Below the pieces are notes generated by a model, which saw only the letters and a program-made list of their open reading frames with translations, was not told the DNA's origin and searched no databases. Shown here piece after piece: positions 55,370 to 63,893 of a DNA stretch of 64,000 nt; position 1 is the first letter of the stretch; each line of letters opens with the position of its first letter. A program made the translations under genes and the position numbers. This DNA is from Jeotgalibacillus sp. ET6 (GTDB lineage: Bacteria; Bacillota; Bacilli; Bacillales; Jeotgalibacillaceae), in assembly GCF_029667115.1 (NCBI RefSeq), contig NZ_JARUIU010000001.1:558001-622000 (forward strand), read 5' to 3'.

Positions 55370-56491
55370 TTAGCGATTTGAAACTTCTTTTACAATTGAA
55401 ACCAGGAGTTCAGTTAATTTATTCAACTCTTTAATCGGCATTTTTTCATTTTTCGTGTGAATCTCTTCATATCCGACAGCTAAGTTTACTGTCGGCACAC
55501 CCATACCGGCGATTACATTGGCATCACTGCCGCCTCCGCTGGTCAATAAAGATGAGGTTCTGCCAATTGCCTCGACTGCTGCTAAAGCAATTTGAACCAC
55601 TTCGTCCTGTTCTTCAAATTTAAAGCCTGGATACATGATTTCGATTTCAACTTCTGCCTTGCCGCCCATTTCACTTGCTGCGTTTTCAAACGCCTCTTTC
55701 ATTTTATCTGCCTGAGCTTCCATTTTCTCTGGAACTAAAGACCGTGCTTCTGCCAAAATATCAACTCTGTCGCAAACGATATTTGTTGCACTGCCTCCCT
55801 CAAAGCGTCCAATATTCGCTGTTGTTTCTTCATCAATGCGTCCAAGCGGCATGGAGGCAATTGCTTTAGAGGCAATCGTAATAGCAGATACTCCTTTTTC
55901 AGGGGCAACTCCCGCATGCGCTGTTTTACCGTGAATCACAGCTCTTACTTTCGCTTGCGTTGGGGCTGCCACAATGATGCCTCCAACATCTCCGTCACTG
56001 TCTACAGCAAATCCGTATTTCGCTTTTACATAAGAAGGATCAAGGGCTTTAGCTCCCACAAGGCCCGATTCCTCTCCTGCTGTAATAATAAATTGGATCG
56101 TGCCGTGGGAAACCTGGTTTTCTTTAAGCTGATGAACCAGCTCAATCATTGCTGCGATGCCGGCTTTATCGTCAGCACCCAGAATCGTGGTTCCGTCAGA
56201 ATGAACATATCCGTCTTTTACAACCGGCTTAATTCCTTTTCCTGGAGTCACAGTATCCATATGGGAAGTAAAATAGATCGGATCTGCTCCTTGTTTCGTT
56301 CCTTCCAGTGTGCAAATCAAATTATTAGCTCCGTGGCCGGTTTCACTCATGCTGCTGTCTTCCGCCACATGTACTCCTAGGTCACTGAATTTCTTTTTTA
56401 AAACCTCTGCAATTTCCGCTTCATACTTTGTTTCTGAATCCACTTGAACAAGCTCTAAAAATTCATCCAGCAATCTTTTCTCATTAATCAT
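55370..56491 (-). CDS. yqjE: YqjE, PepT-like M20 peptidase
   Basis: 373-residue zinc peptidase of the M20 family, tripeptidase group. HMDTVTPG (Zn ligand), ILGADDKAG (Zn), ITAGEESGL (catalytic and Zn glutamates), SDGDVGG and the late GGGSDANV His/Asp region are present. Substrate peptides are not known. The start is the ATG at 56491 with GGAGG. A promoter and triple half-site operator precede it. Confidence 0.88.
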   Translation of the reverse strand: MINEKRLLDEFLELVQVDSETKYEAEIAEVLKKKFSDLGVHVAEDSSMSETGHGANNLICTLEGTKQGADPIYFTSHMDTVTPGKGIKPVVKDGYVHSDGTTILGADDKAGIAAMIELVHQLKENQVSHGTIQFIITAGEESGLVGAKALDPSYVKAKYGFAVDSDGDVGGIIVAAPTQAKVRAVIHGKTAHAGVAPEKGVSAITIASKAIASMPLGRIDEETTANIGRFEGGSATNIVCDRVDILAEARSLVPEKMEAQADKMKEAFENAASEMGGKAEVEIEIMYPGFKFEEQDEVVQIALAAVEAIGRTSSLLTSGGGSDANVIAGMGVPTVNLAVGYEEIHTKNEKMPIKELNKLTELLVSIVKEVSNR

Positions 56492-56512
56492 ACTATTCCC
56501 TCCAATTATGTA

Positions 56513-56551
56513 TTCACGGTGCCTAGTATACCGTGAAATGCGGTGTTTCAC
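56513..56551. promoter_or_regulatory. Promoter of yqjE with overlapping inverted repeats
   Basis: On the minus strand TTGTGA, 17 bp, TATACT forms a good sigma-A promoter. It is overlain by TTCACGGT-N9-ACCGTGAA (56513-56537) and GTGAAA-N7-TTTCAC (56533-56551), giving three alternating TTCAC/GTGAA half-sites around the -10 and -35. This looks like a repressor operator. Confidence 0.6.
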
Positions 56552-56563
56552 AAAGCCTTGCTC

Positions 56564-58114
56564 TCAAAGAGGAATATTTCCGTGCTTCTTTTTAGGGCGA
56601 TCTTCCTTTTTATTTCTGAGCATTTCAAGCGATTGAATTAATTTGATTCTCGTTTCACGGGGATCAATTACATCATCAACCATCCCCCTGGCTGCCGCGA
56701 CAAATGGATTTGCGAATTTTTCCCTGTATTCTTCAATTTTCTTCGCTCTTGTCTCCTCAGGATTTTCACTTTGTGCTATTTCTTTTGCGAATATAATATT
56801 TGCTGCGCCCTGCGGACCCATTACGGCGATTTCAGCATTGGGCCAGGCAAAAACCAAATCCGCTCCAATTGATTTACTGTTTAACGCAACGTAAGCTCCT
56901 CCGTAAGCTTTTCGCAGAATCACAGTCAATTTTGGCACGGTTGCTTCTGAGTAGGCGTAAAGGATTTTAGCGCCGTGCCTGATGATGCCGCCATGCTCCT
57001 GCTTGATGCCAGGGAAAAAGCCGGTTACATCTTCAAAGGTGATAATGGGAATATTAAAGGAATCGCAAAATCGGATAAATCTTGATGCTTTGTCGCTCGA
57101 GTCTATATCCAGCCCGCCTGCCATTACCTTTGGCTGATTACAGACGAGGCCGACTACTTCCCCTTTAATACGCGCAAGCCCAATCACAATGTTTCGTGCA
57201 AACTCTTTTTGAATTTCCATAAATGAATCTTCATCTGCTACTTGTTCAATGACCGTCCGTACATCATAAGGACGGACCGGATCGAATGGAATAGAATCAG
57301 CAAGATCCGGTCTGTCATCTGACGTGGATGCAGCAGCCTCTCTCGGCGGCTTTTCTTCATTTGATTGTGGAAGATAGCTTAGCAGTTTTCTTACCTGTTC
57401 GAGTGTTTCTTTTTCAGTTTGAGCTCTGAAATGAGCATTTCCGCTGATCGTATTATGTATTTTGGAACCTCCAAGGTCTTCAGAGGAAATCTTTTCACCC
57501 GTTACAGTTTCAATTACTTTAGGACCTGTAATAAACATTTGGCTCGTTTTGTCGACCATAAAAACAAAATCAGTGATTGCCGGTGAATAAACGGCACCGC
57601 CCGCACAAGGTCCCATAATTACAGAAATTTGCGGCACCACGCCTGAATAAACTGCGTTCCGGTAAAAGATATGGCCGTAGCCGTCCAAAGAAACGACGCC
57701 CTCCTGAATACGGGCACCGCCGGAATCATTTAACCCAATAAAAGGTGCACCATTTTTTGCAGCAAGATCCATCACATTTGCAATTTTTTCAGCATGCATT
57801 TCACCAAGCGCCCCGCCAAACACGGTGAAATCCTGTGAAAACAAATAAATCGGTCGTCCGTTTACTTTTCCATAACCGGTGACAACACCATCTCCGTGGC
57901 CTTTAATTCCTGCCATGCCGAAATCAGCTGACCGGTGCTCAATGAACGGATTCAGTTCCATGAACGTTCCTTCATCCACTAGAAGGTCAATTCGCTCTCT
58001 CGCTGTCAATTTTCCTTTGTCATGCTGGCGGGCAATCCGTTCATCTCCTCCTCCTAATTCAATCTCTCTTCTTCTGTCGTAAAGCTCATTTATTTTTTCA
58101 AACATATCACTCAT
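56564..58114 (-). CDS. yqjD: Propionyl-CoA carboxylase beta (carboxyltransferase) subunit
   Basis: 516 residues of the biotin-dependent acyl-CoA carboxyltransferase family. LNDSGGARIQEGV, GGAVYSPA and the C-terminal AYGGAYVALNSK oxyanion motifs are visible. It is the PccB/MmdA/YqjD type. With the epimerase it would route propionyl-CoA to methylmalonyl-CoA, but no biotin carboxylase or mutase gene is in the window. The start is the ATG at 58114 (MSDMFEKINE), with GGGAG at about 9 nt, overlapping mce by 8 nt. Confidence 0.88.
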   Translation of the reverse strand: MSDMFEKINELYDRRREIELGGGDERIARQHDKGKLTARERIDLLVDEGTFMELNPFIEHRSADFGMAGIKGHGDGVVTGYGKVNGRPIYLFSQDFTVFGGALGEMHAEKIANVMDLAAKNGAPFIGLNDSGGARIQEGVVSLDGYGHIFYRNAVYSGVVPQISVIMGPCAGGAVYSPAITDFVFMVDKTSQMFITGPKVIETVTGEKISSEDLGGSKIHNTISGNAHFRAQTEKETLEQVRKLLSYLPQSNEEKPPREAAASTSDDRPDLADSIPFDPVRPYDVRTVIEQVADEDSFMEIQKEFARNIVIGLARIKGEVVGLVCNQPKVMAGGLDIDSSDKASRFIRFCDSFNIPIITFEDVTGFFPGIKQEHGGIIRHGAKILYAYSEATVPKLTVILRKAYGGAYVALNSKSIGADLVFAWPNAEIAVMGPQGAANIIFAKEIAQSENPEETRAKKIEEYREKFANPFVAAARGMVDDVIDPRETRIKLIQSLEMLRNKKEDRPKKKHGNIPL

Positions 58115-58532
58115 GATTCGACTCTCCCTTTTCTCTTGTGTGCTCGCATACTTCAAAAAGAACGCCATGCGCTTGCTTTGGATGCAGAAAAGCTACATCA
58201 GCTCCTCCAGCTCCCTTTTTGGGCTTATCTGAGATAAAGGTCAGCCCTTTTTCCTTAAGCTCATCTATTCTATTTTCAATTCCCTCCACTTCAAAAGCGA
58301 TATGATGAATGCCCTCTCCTTTTTTCGATAAAAATTTTGCAATAGGCGACTCCCCCGTCAGCGGCTCAAGAAGTTCTAGCTTGACGTTGCCTGCATCAAT
58401 AAATGCCACTTTTACTCCCTGATTTGTGATTATTTCTTCCCTTATAAAAGTAAGCGCTAACATTTCGGTGTAAAAAGGAAGCGATTCTTTAATTGACTGC
58501 ACAGCAATCCCGAGATGATCTACTTTTTTCAT
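58107..58532 (-). CDS. mce: Methylmalonyl-CoA epimerase
   Basis: 141-residue VOC-fold epimerase. KVDHLGIAVQSI (His metal ligand) and IHHIAFEVEG (second His), with LFEVCEH near the end, give the metal site. It racemises methylmalonyl-CoA. The ATG has GGAGG. It heads mce-yqjD. Confidence 0.92.
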   Translation of the reverse strand: MKKVDHLGIAVQSIKESLPFYTEMLALTFIREEIITNQGVKVAFIDAGNVKLELLEPLTGESPIAKFLSKKGEGIHHIAFEVEGIENRIDELKEKGLTFISDKPKKGAGGADVAFLHPKQAHGVLFEVCEHTREKGESNHE

Positions 58533-58600
58533 GTCTTTCCCTCCTGCGTTTTTCTGCTCTCCACTTATTGTACCGATATCTTTATCTATTGACTACCTGC

Positions 58601-58629
58601 TTGCAGTTTTTCTGAAGTGAAGATAGAAT
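58601..58629 (+). promoter_or_regulatory. Sigma-A promoter of the Prli42 gene
   Basis: TTGCAG (58601-58606), 17 bp, TAGAAT (58624-58629), about 35 bp upstream of the TTG start. Confidence 0.65.
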
Positions 58630-58664
58630 AGAAGTACAATGCCTACAAATAAGGGGAGAGCTTC

Positions 58665-58760
58665 TTGCGTAATCGTACATTTAGAAAAATTGTTGTTTAT
58701 TTAATGATCTTTGCCATGCTGGCATCCACTCTGGCGATAGGATTATCAATGGTATTATAA
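58665..58760 (+). CDS. prli42: Prli42-like stressosome-anchoring miniprotein (31 residues)
   Basis: A 31-residue frame with a TTG start (58665) after AGGGGAG at 6 nt. The peptide has a basic N-terminus (MRNRTFRKI) and one hydrophobic helix (about 9-30). Size, pattern and position close to mce in Bacillus genomes fit Prli42, the membrane peptide that links the stressosome to the membrane in Listeria. The assignment is by pattern, not alignment. Confidence 0.72.
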   Translation: MRNRTFRKIVVYLMIFAMLASTLAIGLSMVL

Positions 58761-58817
58761 GACTCAATTGTTAACCACTTGTTAAGGATAAAATGCAGTA
58801 AACTGGTTTAAAGAGAT

Positions 58818-59036
58818 GCAGGCACGAAACTCAAAAAAGTTTTAAAAATGAGGATTTAATTATTAAGAGTATTAGGTGAGCGGAGCGGAAGGTGGCGACT
58901 CCTGCAGGACATGACGGCAAGCTGAGACCCCTCAAGGCAAAGCCTTGAGGAGGGCTCAGCGCCGTCCCTGCGGAAAGCGTCCTCCTGAAGCGAAGTGAAC
59001 CGGACGTAGAGCTTGAGACACTTTTGTCCCAGGCTC
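58818..59036 (+). repeat. Dispersed 3'-end repeat, copy R9
   Basis: Near full-length copy downstream of the Prli42 gene, same orientation. Its internal hairpin is CTCAAGGC/GCCTTGAG (58931-58949), a compensated version of the CAGGGC/GCCCTG pair in R6. It ends in the hairpin GAGCTTGAGACA/TGTCCCAGGCTC (59009-59036). Only the leading end is diverged. Confidence 0.92.
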
Positions 59037-59042
59037 TCTTTT

Positions 59043-60131
59043 TTATCTTGTTTTTCCCTCTCTATTTTTCAAGTGAAAAGATTGAAGATGATGACAGATT
59101 GCCTGAGTCACTTCTTTTGTTGAATAGGAGCCCCCGACGTCAGCAGTTTTAATTTCCTGTCGTGTCACTTCATTAATTGCCTGAATGATTGATTCCGCCC
59201 CTTTTGGATAGCCCAAATGATCAAGCATCATGGCTGCTGTCCATACTTGCCCAATTGGGTTCGCTTTTTCCTGTCCTGCTATATCAGGAGCTGAACCATG
59301 AACCGGTTCAAACATTGATGGAAATCTGCCTTCAGTATTTAAATTAGCCGAAGGTGCAATGCCGATGCTCCCCATCACTGCTCCTCCGATATCTGTCAAA
59401 ATATCTCCAAACAAATTAGAAGCGACAATGACATCAAAGGTTTGGGGTTTTGTAACTAAAAATGCAGCCAGGGCATCTATATGCACAGATTCTGTTTCAA
59501 CATCGGGATAATCAGCTGCAATCTCCTGAAACACCCGATCCCAGAAGGGCATGGAATGAACAATGCCATTTGATTTGGTGGCGCTCGTCACCTTTGAATT
59601 TCTTTTTTTGGCAAGTTCAAAAGCATAGCGGATGGTCCGTTCAGTTGCCTTTCTTGTAAAGATTGCATTCTGTACGGCAATTTCATCCTTGCCATTATGG
59701 ATCACTCCACCGGATTCACTGTATTCTCCCTCGCTGTTTTCCCGCACGACAACAAAATCAAAGTTTCCAGGAGATCGTAAAGGAGATTGAATTCCGTCGA
59801 TCACCCGTGCAGGCCGGATGTTCAGTGAAAGCTCTAATTCACGTCTAATTTTAATTAACATTCCCCATAATGATATATGGTCGGGTACAAGCGCCGGATT
59901 TCCTACTGCTCCTAAAAATACCGCATCAAAGGCTTTCAGCTTGCTGATCGCATCTTCAGGCATCATCCTGCCGGTTTTAACATAATGATCAGATCCCCAA
60001 TAAAAATCCTGCATTTCAATCTTACACTCATTCTGAGTTTGGGCCCATGTTTGTATAACTTCTTTTGCAGAAGCCATTACTTCAAGCCCGATTCCATCTC
60101 CAGGCAGGCAAGCGATGGTTATAGTAGACAT
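59043..60131 (-). CDS. ycsA: D-malate/tartrate dehydrogenase (decarboxylating)
   Basis: 362 residues of the isocitrate/isopropylmalate dehydrogenase superfamily. CLPGDGIGLEV at the start, VVRENSEGEYS and the C-terminal MFEPVHGSAPDIAG identify the TtuC/DmlA (YcsA) group. It would oxidise D-malate or tartrate to pyruvate or oxaloglycolate. It is co-oriented with an SLC13 transporter 14 nt upstream, so uptake and catabolism of a C4 acid are likely linked. The exact substrate cannot be fixed. Confidence 0.88.
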   Translation of the reverse strand: MSTITIACLPGDGIGLEVMASAKEVIQTWAQTQNECKIEMQDFYWGSDHYVKTGRMMPEDAISKLKAFDAVFLGAVGNPALVPDHISLWGMLIKIRRELELSLNIRPARVIDGIQSPLRSPGNFDFVVVRENSEGEYSESGGVIHNGKDEIAVQNAIFTRKATERTIRYAFELAKKRNSKVTSATKSNGIVHSMPFWDRVFQEIAADYPDVETESVHIDALAAFLVTKPQTFDVIVASNLFGDILTDIGGAVMGSIGIAPSANLNTEGRFPSMFEPVHGSAPDIAGQEKANPIGQVWTAAMMLDHLGYPKGAESIIQAINEVTRQEIKTADVGGSYSTKEVTQAICHHLQSFHLKNREGKTR

Positions 60132-60145
60132 TTGAATCCCCCCGT

Positions 60146-61795
60146 TTATCTAAAGCTGTCCGGAAATACTGTAAGATCGATATCAAAGATAATTGGCAGA
60201 TAAAAATACACCGCAGTTGTAATAAAAATGACACACGCTATATTGACCCAAAATCCATTTTTAACCATTTCAATGATTTTGAGCTTCCCTGTAGCAAAAA
60301 TAATGGCATTAGGAGGTGTCCCGACCGGAAGCATAAACGCACAATTTGCAGCCATTGCTGCTGGCACCATTAACGCGTAAGGATGCACATTAATTGCGAC
60401 CGCCAATGATGCTAAAACAGGAAGTATCATCGTCGCTGTTGCTGTATTTGATGTGATTTCAGTAAGGAAAAGAACCAGCGCTGCAGTAATAACAATCATC
60501 AAAATAAAGCTTACACCTTCAAGAACAGTCAGCTGTTCACCAATCCAGCTTGCCAGCCCTGTTTCCCTGAAACCTGCTGCAATTGCCAAGCCGCCTCCAA
60601 ACAAAAGTAAAATTCCCCATGGTATGTCTTTCGCTACAGACCAGTCAAGCAGCTTTCCGCTCCCTGATTTTGCAGGAATTAAAAACAGGAGAATCCCCGC
60701 TGTTATAGCGATCATGGTATCGTTGATGCCAGGAATAACAAAAAAGTTTTCATTTTCCCATAGAAATGAACGGGTAATCCACATAAAAGCAGCAAAAACA
60801 AAAACGGCTGCTACCATTTTTTCCTCGTACGATGTGTGGCCAAGTTTCTTTTTTTCCGATTGGATCAGCTCTTTTCCTCCCGGCAATTGCTTCAGTTTTA
60901 TCGGGTGCGCCACTCTCGTTAAGTATAGCCATGAACAGAACAGCAGAATGATCACGACCGGAGCAGCAAATAACAGCCACATGGCAAAAGATATCTGGAT
61001 ATCATACAGTTCACTTACGATGCCCGCAAGCAGAAGATTGGGCGGTGTTCCGATAAGGGTGCCGAGCCCCCCAATTGTCCCTGCGTATCCGACAGCGAAC
61101 AGCAGTGCTTTTGAGAATTTCTCCTCTTCACCTGAATAATCCCTATCAGAATTTTTTAAGCTTTGCGAGACCTGATAGGTAATCGCAGTTGCAATAGGCA
61201 CCATCATCATGACTGCAGCTGTGTTTGAAACCCACATGGACAAGAAACCTGTTGCAATCATGAATCCAAGGATAATATTGGAGGTGGATGTGCCTACTAC
61301 TGAGATAATATTTAAAGCAATTCTCTTATGCAGATCCCATCTTTCCATTGCTAAAGCAATCATAAAGCCGCCCAGAAATAAAAATACGATCGGATCTCCA
61401 TAGCTTGCTGTAACAGCAGAACCTTCAAGAGCCCCCGTCACTGGCAGAAGAACAATAGGAAGTAATGAAGCTGCCGGTATGGGGATGGCTTCTGTAATCC
61501 ACCACGTCGCTACCCATAATGTGGTGGCAAGCACCATTACTCCTCCATGGGAGAGCGTTTCAGGTTGAAAAAACAGGACGGTGAGTAAAAATAAAAGCGG
61601 CCCCAAAATTAACCCTGTCCGCTGAGGAGTTGTATAACTGGGTTCATTTTGTGAAGGCTGTTTGTTCCCATTTTTTATTTTTGATTCTGAAGGATCTTCA
61701 TTTACATTTCCCTCTCCGCTTAATGAAAAAAATAATAGATTCTTCGTTTTTCTGTGTGCACGCCAAAGTGAATCTGATAAAGTCTGATAGGACAA
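60146..61795 (-). CDS. SLC13/DASS divalent anion:sodium symporter
   Basis: 549-residue transporter with about 11-13 helices. The two SNT motifs are visible: VSNTAAVMMMVPIATAI (about 187-203) and TSNTATATMILPVLAS (about 458-473), along with GLGTLIGTPPN. It belongs to the SdcS-like group that imports dicarboxylates. It starts with TTG (61795) after GGGGG. A cre-like site and a dyad lie between it and the divergent GntR regulator. Confidence 0.85.
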   Translation of the reverse strand: MSYQTLSDSLWRAHRKTKNLLFFSLSGEGNVNEDPSESKIKNGNKQPSQNEPSYTTPQRTGLILGPLLFLLTVLFFQPETLSHGGVMVLATTLWVATWWITEAIPIPAASLLPIVLLPVTGALEGSAVTASYGDPIVFLFLGGFMIALAMERWDLHKRIALNIISVVGTSTSNIILGFMIATGFLSMWVSNTAAVMMMVPIATAITYQVSQSLKNSDRDYSGEEEKFSKALLFAVGYAGTIGGLGTLIGTPPNLLLAGIVSELYDIQISFAMWLLFAAPVVIILLFCSWLYLTRVAHPIKLKQLPGGKELIQSEKKKLGHTSYEEKMVAAVFVFAAFMWITRSFLWENENFFVIPGINDTMIAITAGILLFLIPAKSGSGKLLDWSVAKDIPWGILLLFGGGLAIAAGFRETGLASWIGEQLTVLEGVSFILMIVITAALVLFLTEITSNTATATMILPVLASLAVAINVHPYALMVPAAMAANCAFMLPVGTPPNAIIFATGKLKIIEMVKNGFWVNIACVIFITTAVYFYLPIIFDIDLTVFPDSFR

Positions 61796-61816
61796 AAGAT
61801 TACCCCCTTTATTTTT

Positions 61817-61828
61817 AAAGCGCTTACA
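61817..61828 (-). promoter_or_regulatory. Cre-like CcpA site upstream of the SLC13 gene
   Basis: TGTAAGCGCTTT on the minus strand fits the CcpA consensus core (TGWAANCGNT). It lies 22 bp upstream of the SLC13 start, so repression by glucose is likely. Confidence 0.6.
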
Positions 61829-61843
61829 TATATAATGAAATAA

Positions 61844-61867
61844 ATACTGTCGACTGTCGACAGGTAT
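61844..61867. promoter_or_regulatory. GntR-family operator candidate
   Basis: ATAC-TGTCGAC-TGTCGACAG-GTAT is a near-perfect 24-bp dyad containing a 10-bp palindrome CTGTCGACAG (61854-61863). It lies midway between the SLC13 and GntR genes. FCD-type GntR proteins bind such GT-N2-AC half-sites. Confidence 0.6.
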
Positions 61868-61972
61868 ATGTTAAAGAATACAAAGTCAAAACAAGTACGT
61901 CAATAATAATTTTAAAATCCCGACAATATTCTCATTGTTTTCCTTTACAGCATGTATAAAGGTGGAGTTACA

Positions 61973-62662
61973 ATGGATAATCCAATTAAAAAATATAAAA
62001 CGATCCATGAACAAGTCTATTCTCTCTTAAAAGAACGGATTATTAAAGGAGAATATAATCCAAATCAACGTCTTTTTGAAGCACAATTGGCAAGGGAATT
62101 CTCTGTGAGCAGAAGTCCCGTAAGAGAAGCGATACGGATACTTGAACAGGAAGGTCTGATTACTCAGAATGAACAATCCATGCTCTTTGTTTACTCCCCG
62201 AGTATCGAAGATGTGGAACAAATCTATCAATGCAGAGAAGTTCTGGAATCACTTGCTGTCTCTCTTTGTGCAGAAAAAGCTGAAAAAAAAGAGCTGAAAG
62301 AAATTCTCGATACAGCCGTCATTTCTCTGCAGTATGTCGCTTCAAGCCGTGAGGAAGACATGAATCGATTAATTGAACTGAATAGTTTGTTCCACGATTT
62401 AATTATTCGCTCAAGTCAAAATAAAAGGCTTGTAAAACAGCTTGATGATTTAAGAACGCTGACCTTTGTCTACAGGAGAATGAATATGAATCATTTTCAA
62501 CGGAGAAAAGAAATTGCCGATCAGCATATTAATATAGCTGAAGTTTTGATAGACAGGGATTCGGAGCAGGCTTCTCTGATGATGAAGAATCACATAGCCC
62601 GGGATAAACACTTCTTAATGACTATGTTTAAAGAGCAAATTAAAAACGACGATGGGATCTAA
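61973..62662 (+). CDS. GntR-family transcriptional regulator (FCD type)
   Basis: 229 residues. An N-terminal winged helix (about 10-75, with LAREFSVSRSPVREAIRILEQ) is followed by an all-helical FCD effector domain (about 85-220), with metal-binding residues such as His in LFHDLIIRSS and DQHINIAE. It is divergent from SLC13-ycsA and presumably controls them in response to their substrate. The start is the ATG at 61973 after AGGTGGAG; a 7-residue longer form has no ribosome site. Confidence 0.88.
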   Translation: MDNPIKKYKTIHEQVYSLLKERIIKGEYNPNQRLFEAQLAREFSVSRSPVREAIRILEQEGLITQNEQSMLFVYSPSIEDVEQIYQCREVLESLAVSLCAEKAEKKELKEILDTAVISLQYVASSREEDMNRLIELNSLFHDLIIRSSQNKRLVKQLDDLRTLTFVYRRMNMNHFQRRKEIADQHINIAEVLIDRDSEQASLMMKNHIARDKHFLMTMFKEQIKNDDGI

Positions 62663-62704
62663 CGAAAAAGTATAAAAAAGCATCAAACGCAGGGTGGTGA
62701 ATAA

Positions 62705-62805
62705 AGAAGGATGGGACGGTTGATCGGAAGATTACACGACAAAGCCATCGAAAGTCTCAGCACGCTTCATATTGAAAATTCCGCCTGAATCACAGTGAAA
62801 AAGTC
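62705..62805 (+). repeat. Dispersed 3'-end repeat, copy R10 (strongly decayed)
   Basis: A weak copy after gntR, same orientation: GGATGGGACGG, ATCGAAAGTCTCAG and CCGCCTGAA blocks align in order. The terminal hairpin is lost. It is the least certain copy. Confidence 0.55.
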
Positions 62806-62837
62806 AAAATTTATCTTCTTTCAAAGCTCAAAATAAA

Positions 62838-62870
62838 AACAGTTTGTGTGAGTAACTCATACAAACTGTT
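62838..62870 (-). terminator. Terminator of yqjA overlapping its stop codon
   Basis: AACAGTTTGTgTGAGT pairs with ACTCATACAAACTGTT (62838-62853 with 62855-62870); a T tract follows on the minus strand. The right arm includes the last codons of yqjA. Confidence 0.85.
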
Positions 62871-63834
62871 TATTCATCTTTTTAGACGGGATTCCTCTAA
62901 AAGACTGCTTTAATTGCAAATATTCTTCCATTTCACGAATAAATTGATACAGAGCAGCTCTCGTTTCAAACTCCTCACGATTTTTAGGCATCTCCATATC
63001 CTCAAAGCGAATTTTCATATCATATAATTTCTTCAAATATAAAATCGCTGTATTCCCCGGGTGAATATGTTCACTCAAGTCCTCTACAAAATCCCCAATC
63101 ATTTCACGCTGTTCCACCGAGGAGGAGAGCGAAGAGATGAGCGGGAGCATTCTCTCAATCAGTTCAAATTGCTTTTGTCTCATTGAGAAATAAAGATAAT
63201 AATGATTTTCATTTCGTAAAAAATGATTTTCTACATCCTGGAAAGCCAGTGTTTTTGCTTCTTTAATCATCTGGTCTGTAGAGGTAATCTCCCTCCCGCT
63301 CCATTCCGAATTTTCATCTTTTAAATAGGCCGCCATTTGCAAAAATATTGTGTGAAAGTTGGCTTCTATTTTCTGCTGAAATTTTACCAGCTTCGCATCA
63401 ACACTTGGCATATATAAATTCATAATCAAGGCAATGCCAATCCCTATAATGATTAAGAGAAACTCATTTAGGAGAGAAGCAAGTGTCACCCGGCCGTCCA
63501 TAAAAATATGCAGGATGATTACACTGCTTGTTACGATTCCCTCTTTTATATTCAGCGACACTGTAACCGGTATGAAAAGCAGCAGCATTAGACCAATCAC
63601 GATGGGGTGGTAGCCTAGTGCTTCAAAAAAAACAGCTGAAAAAACCATTGCCAGCATGCAGGCGGCAAACCGGCTCCATGAAGCATCTACTGATTTTCTT
63701 TTTGTGCTTTGAATACACAGGATGGCTATAATACCGGCTGAAGCAAAATTATTCAAATCTAAAAACTGTGCAATCATGATGGCAATAGCTGTTCCAATTG
63801 CGGTCTTTAATGTGCGGTAACCGATTTTAAGCAT
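62857..63834 (-). CDS. yqjA: YqjA, aromatic acid exporter family (DUF939) membrane protein
   Basis: 325 residues. Four or five N-terminal helices (about 10-140) are followed by a cytoplasmic helical domain (about 150-315). The pattern TAIGTAIAIMIAQ at the start and the C-terminal coiled region fit the ArAE/YqjA family. The substrate is unknown. The ATG follows GGGAGG. B. subtilis also has yqjA next to the art genes. Confidence 0.82.
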   Translation of the reverse strand: MLKIGYRTLKTAIGTAIAIMIAQFLDLNNFASAGIIAILCIQSTKRKSVDASWSRFAACMLAMVFSAVFFEALGYHPIVIGLMLLLFIPVTVSLNIKEGIVTSSVIILHIFMDGRVTLASLLNEFLLIIIGIGIALIMNLYMPSVDAKLVKFQQKIEANFHTIFLQMAAYLKDENSEWSGREITSTDQMIKEAKTLAFQDVENHFLRNENHYYLYFSMRQKQFELIERMLPLISSLSSSVEQREMIGDFVEDLSEHIHPGNTAILYLKKLYDMKIRFEDMEMPKNREEFETRAALYQFIREMEEYLQLKQSFRGIPSKKMNKQFV

Positions 63835-63893
63835 TTCCTTCCTCCCTTCATTCAGCCCTATCGCCGTAATTTAGCTTCCTTGCAAGAAGGACA

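Noticed and set aside
60453-61139. 228-codon plus-strand frame inside the SLC13 gene
   Set aside because: Antisense to a well-supported transporter. Composition and lack of a ribosome site mark it as a shadow.
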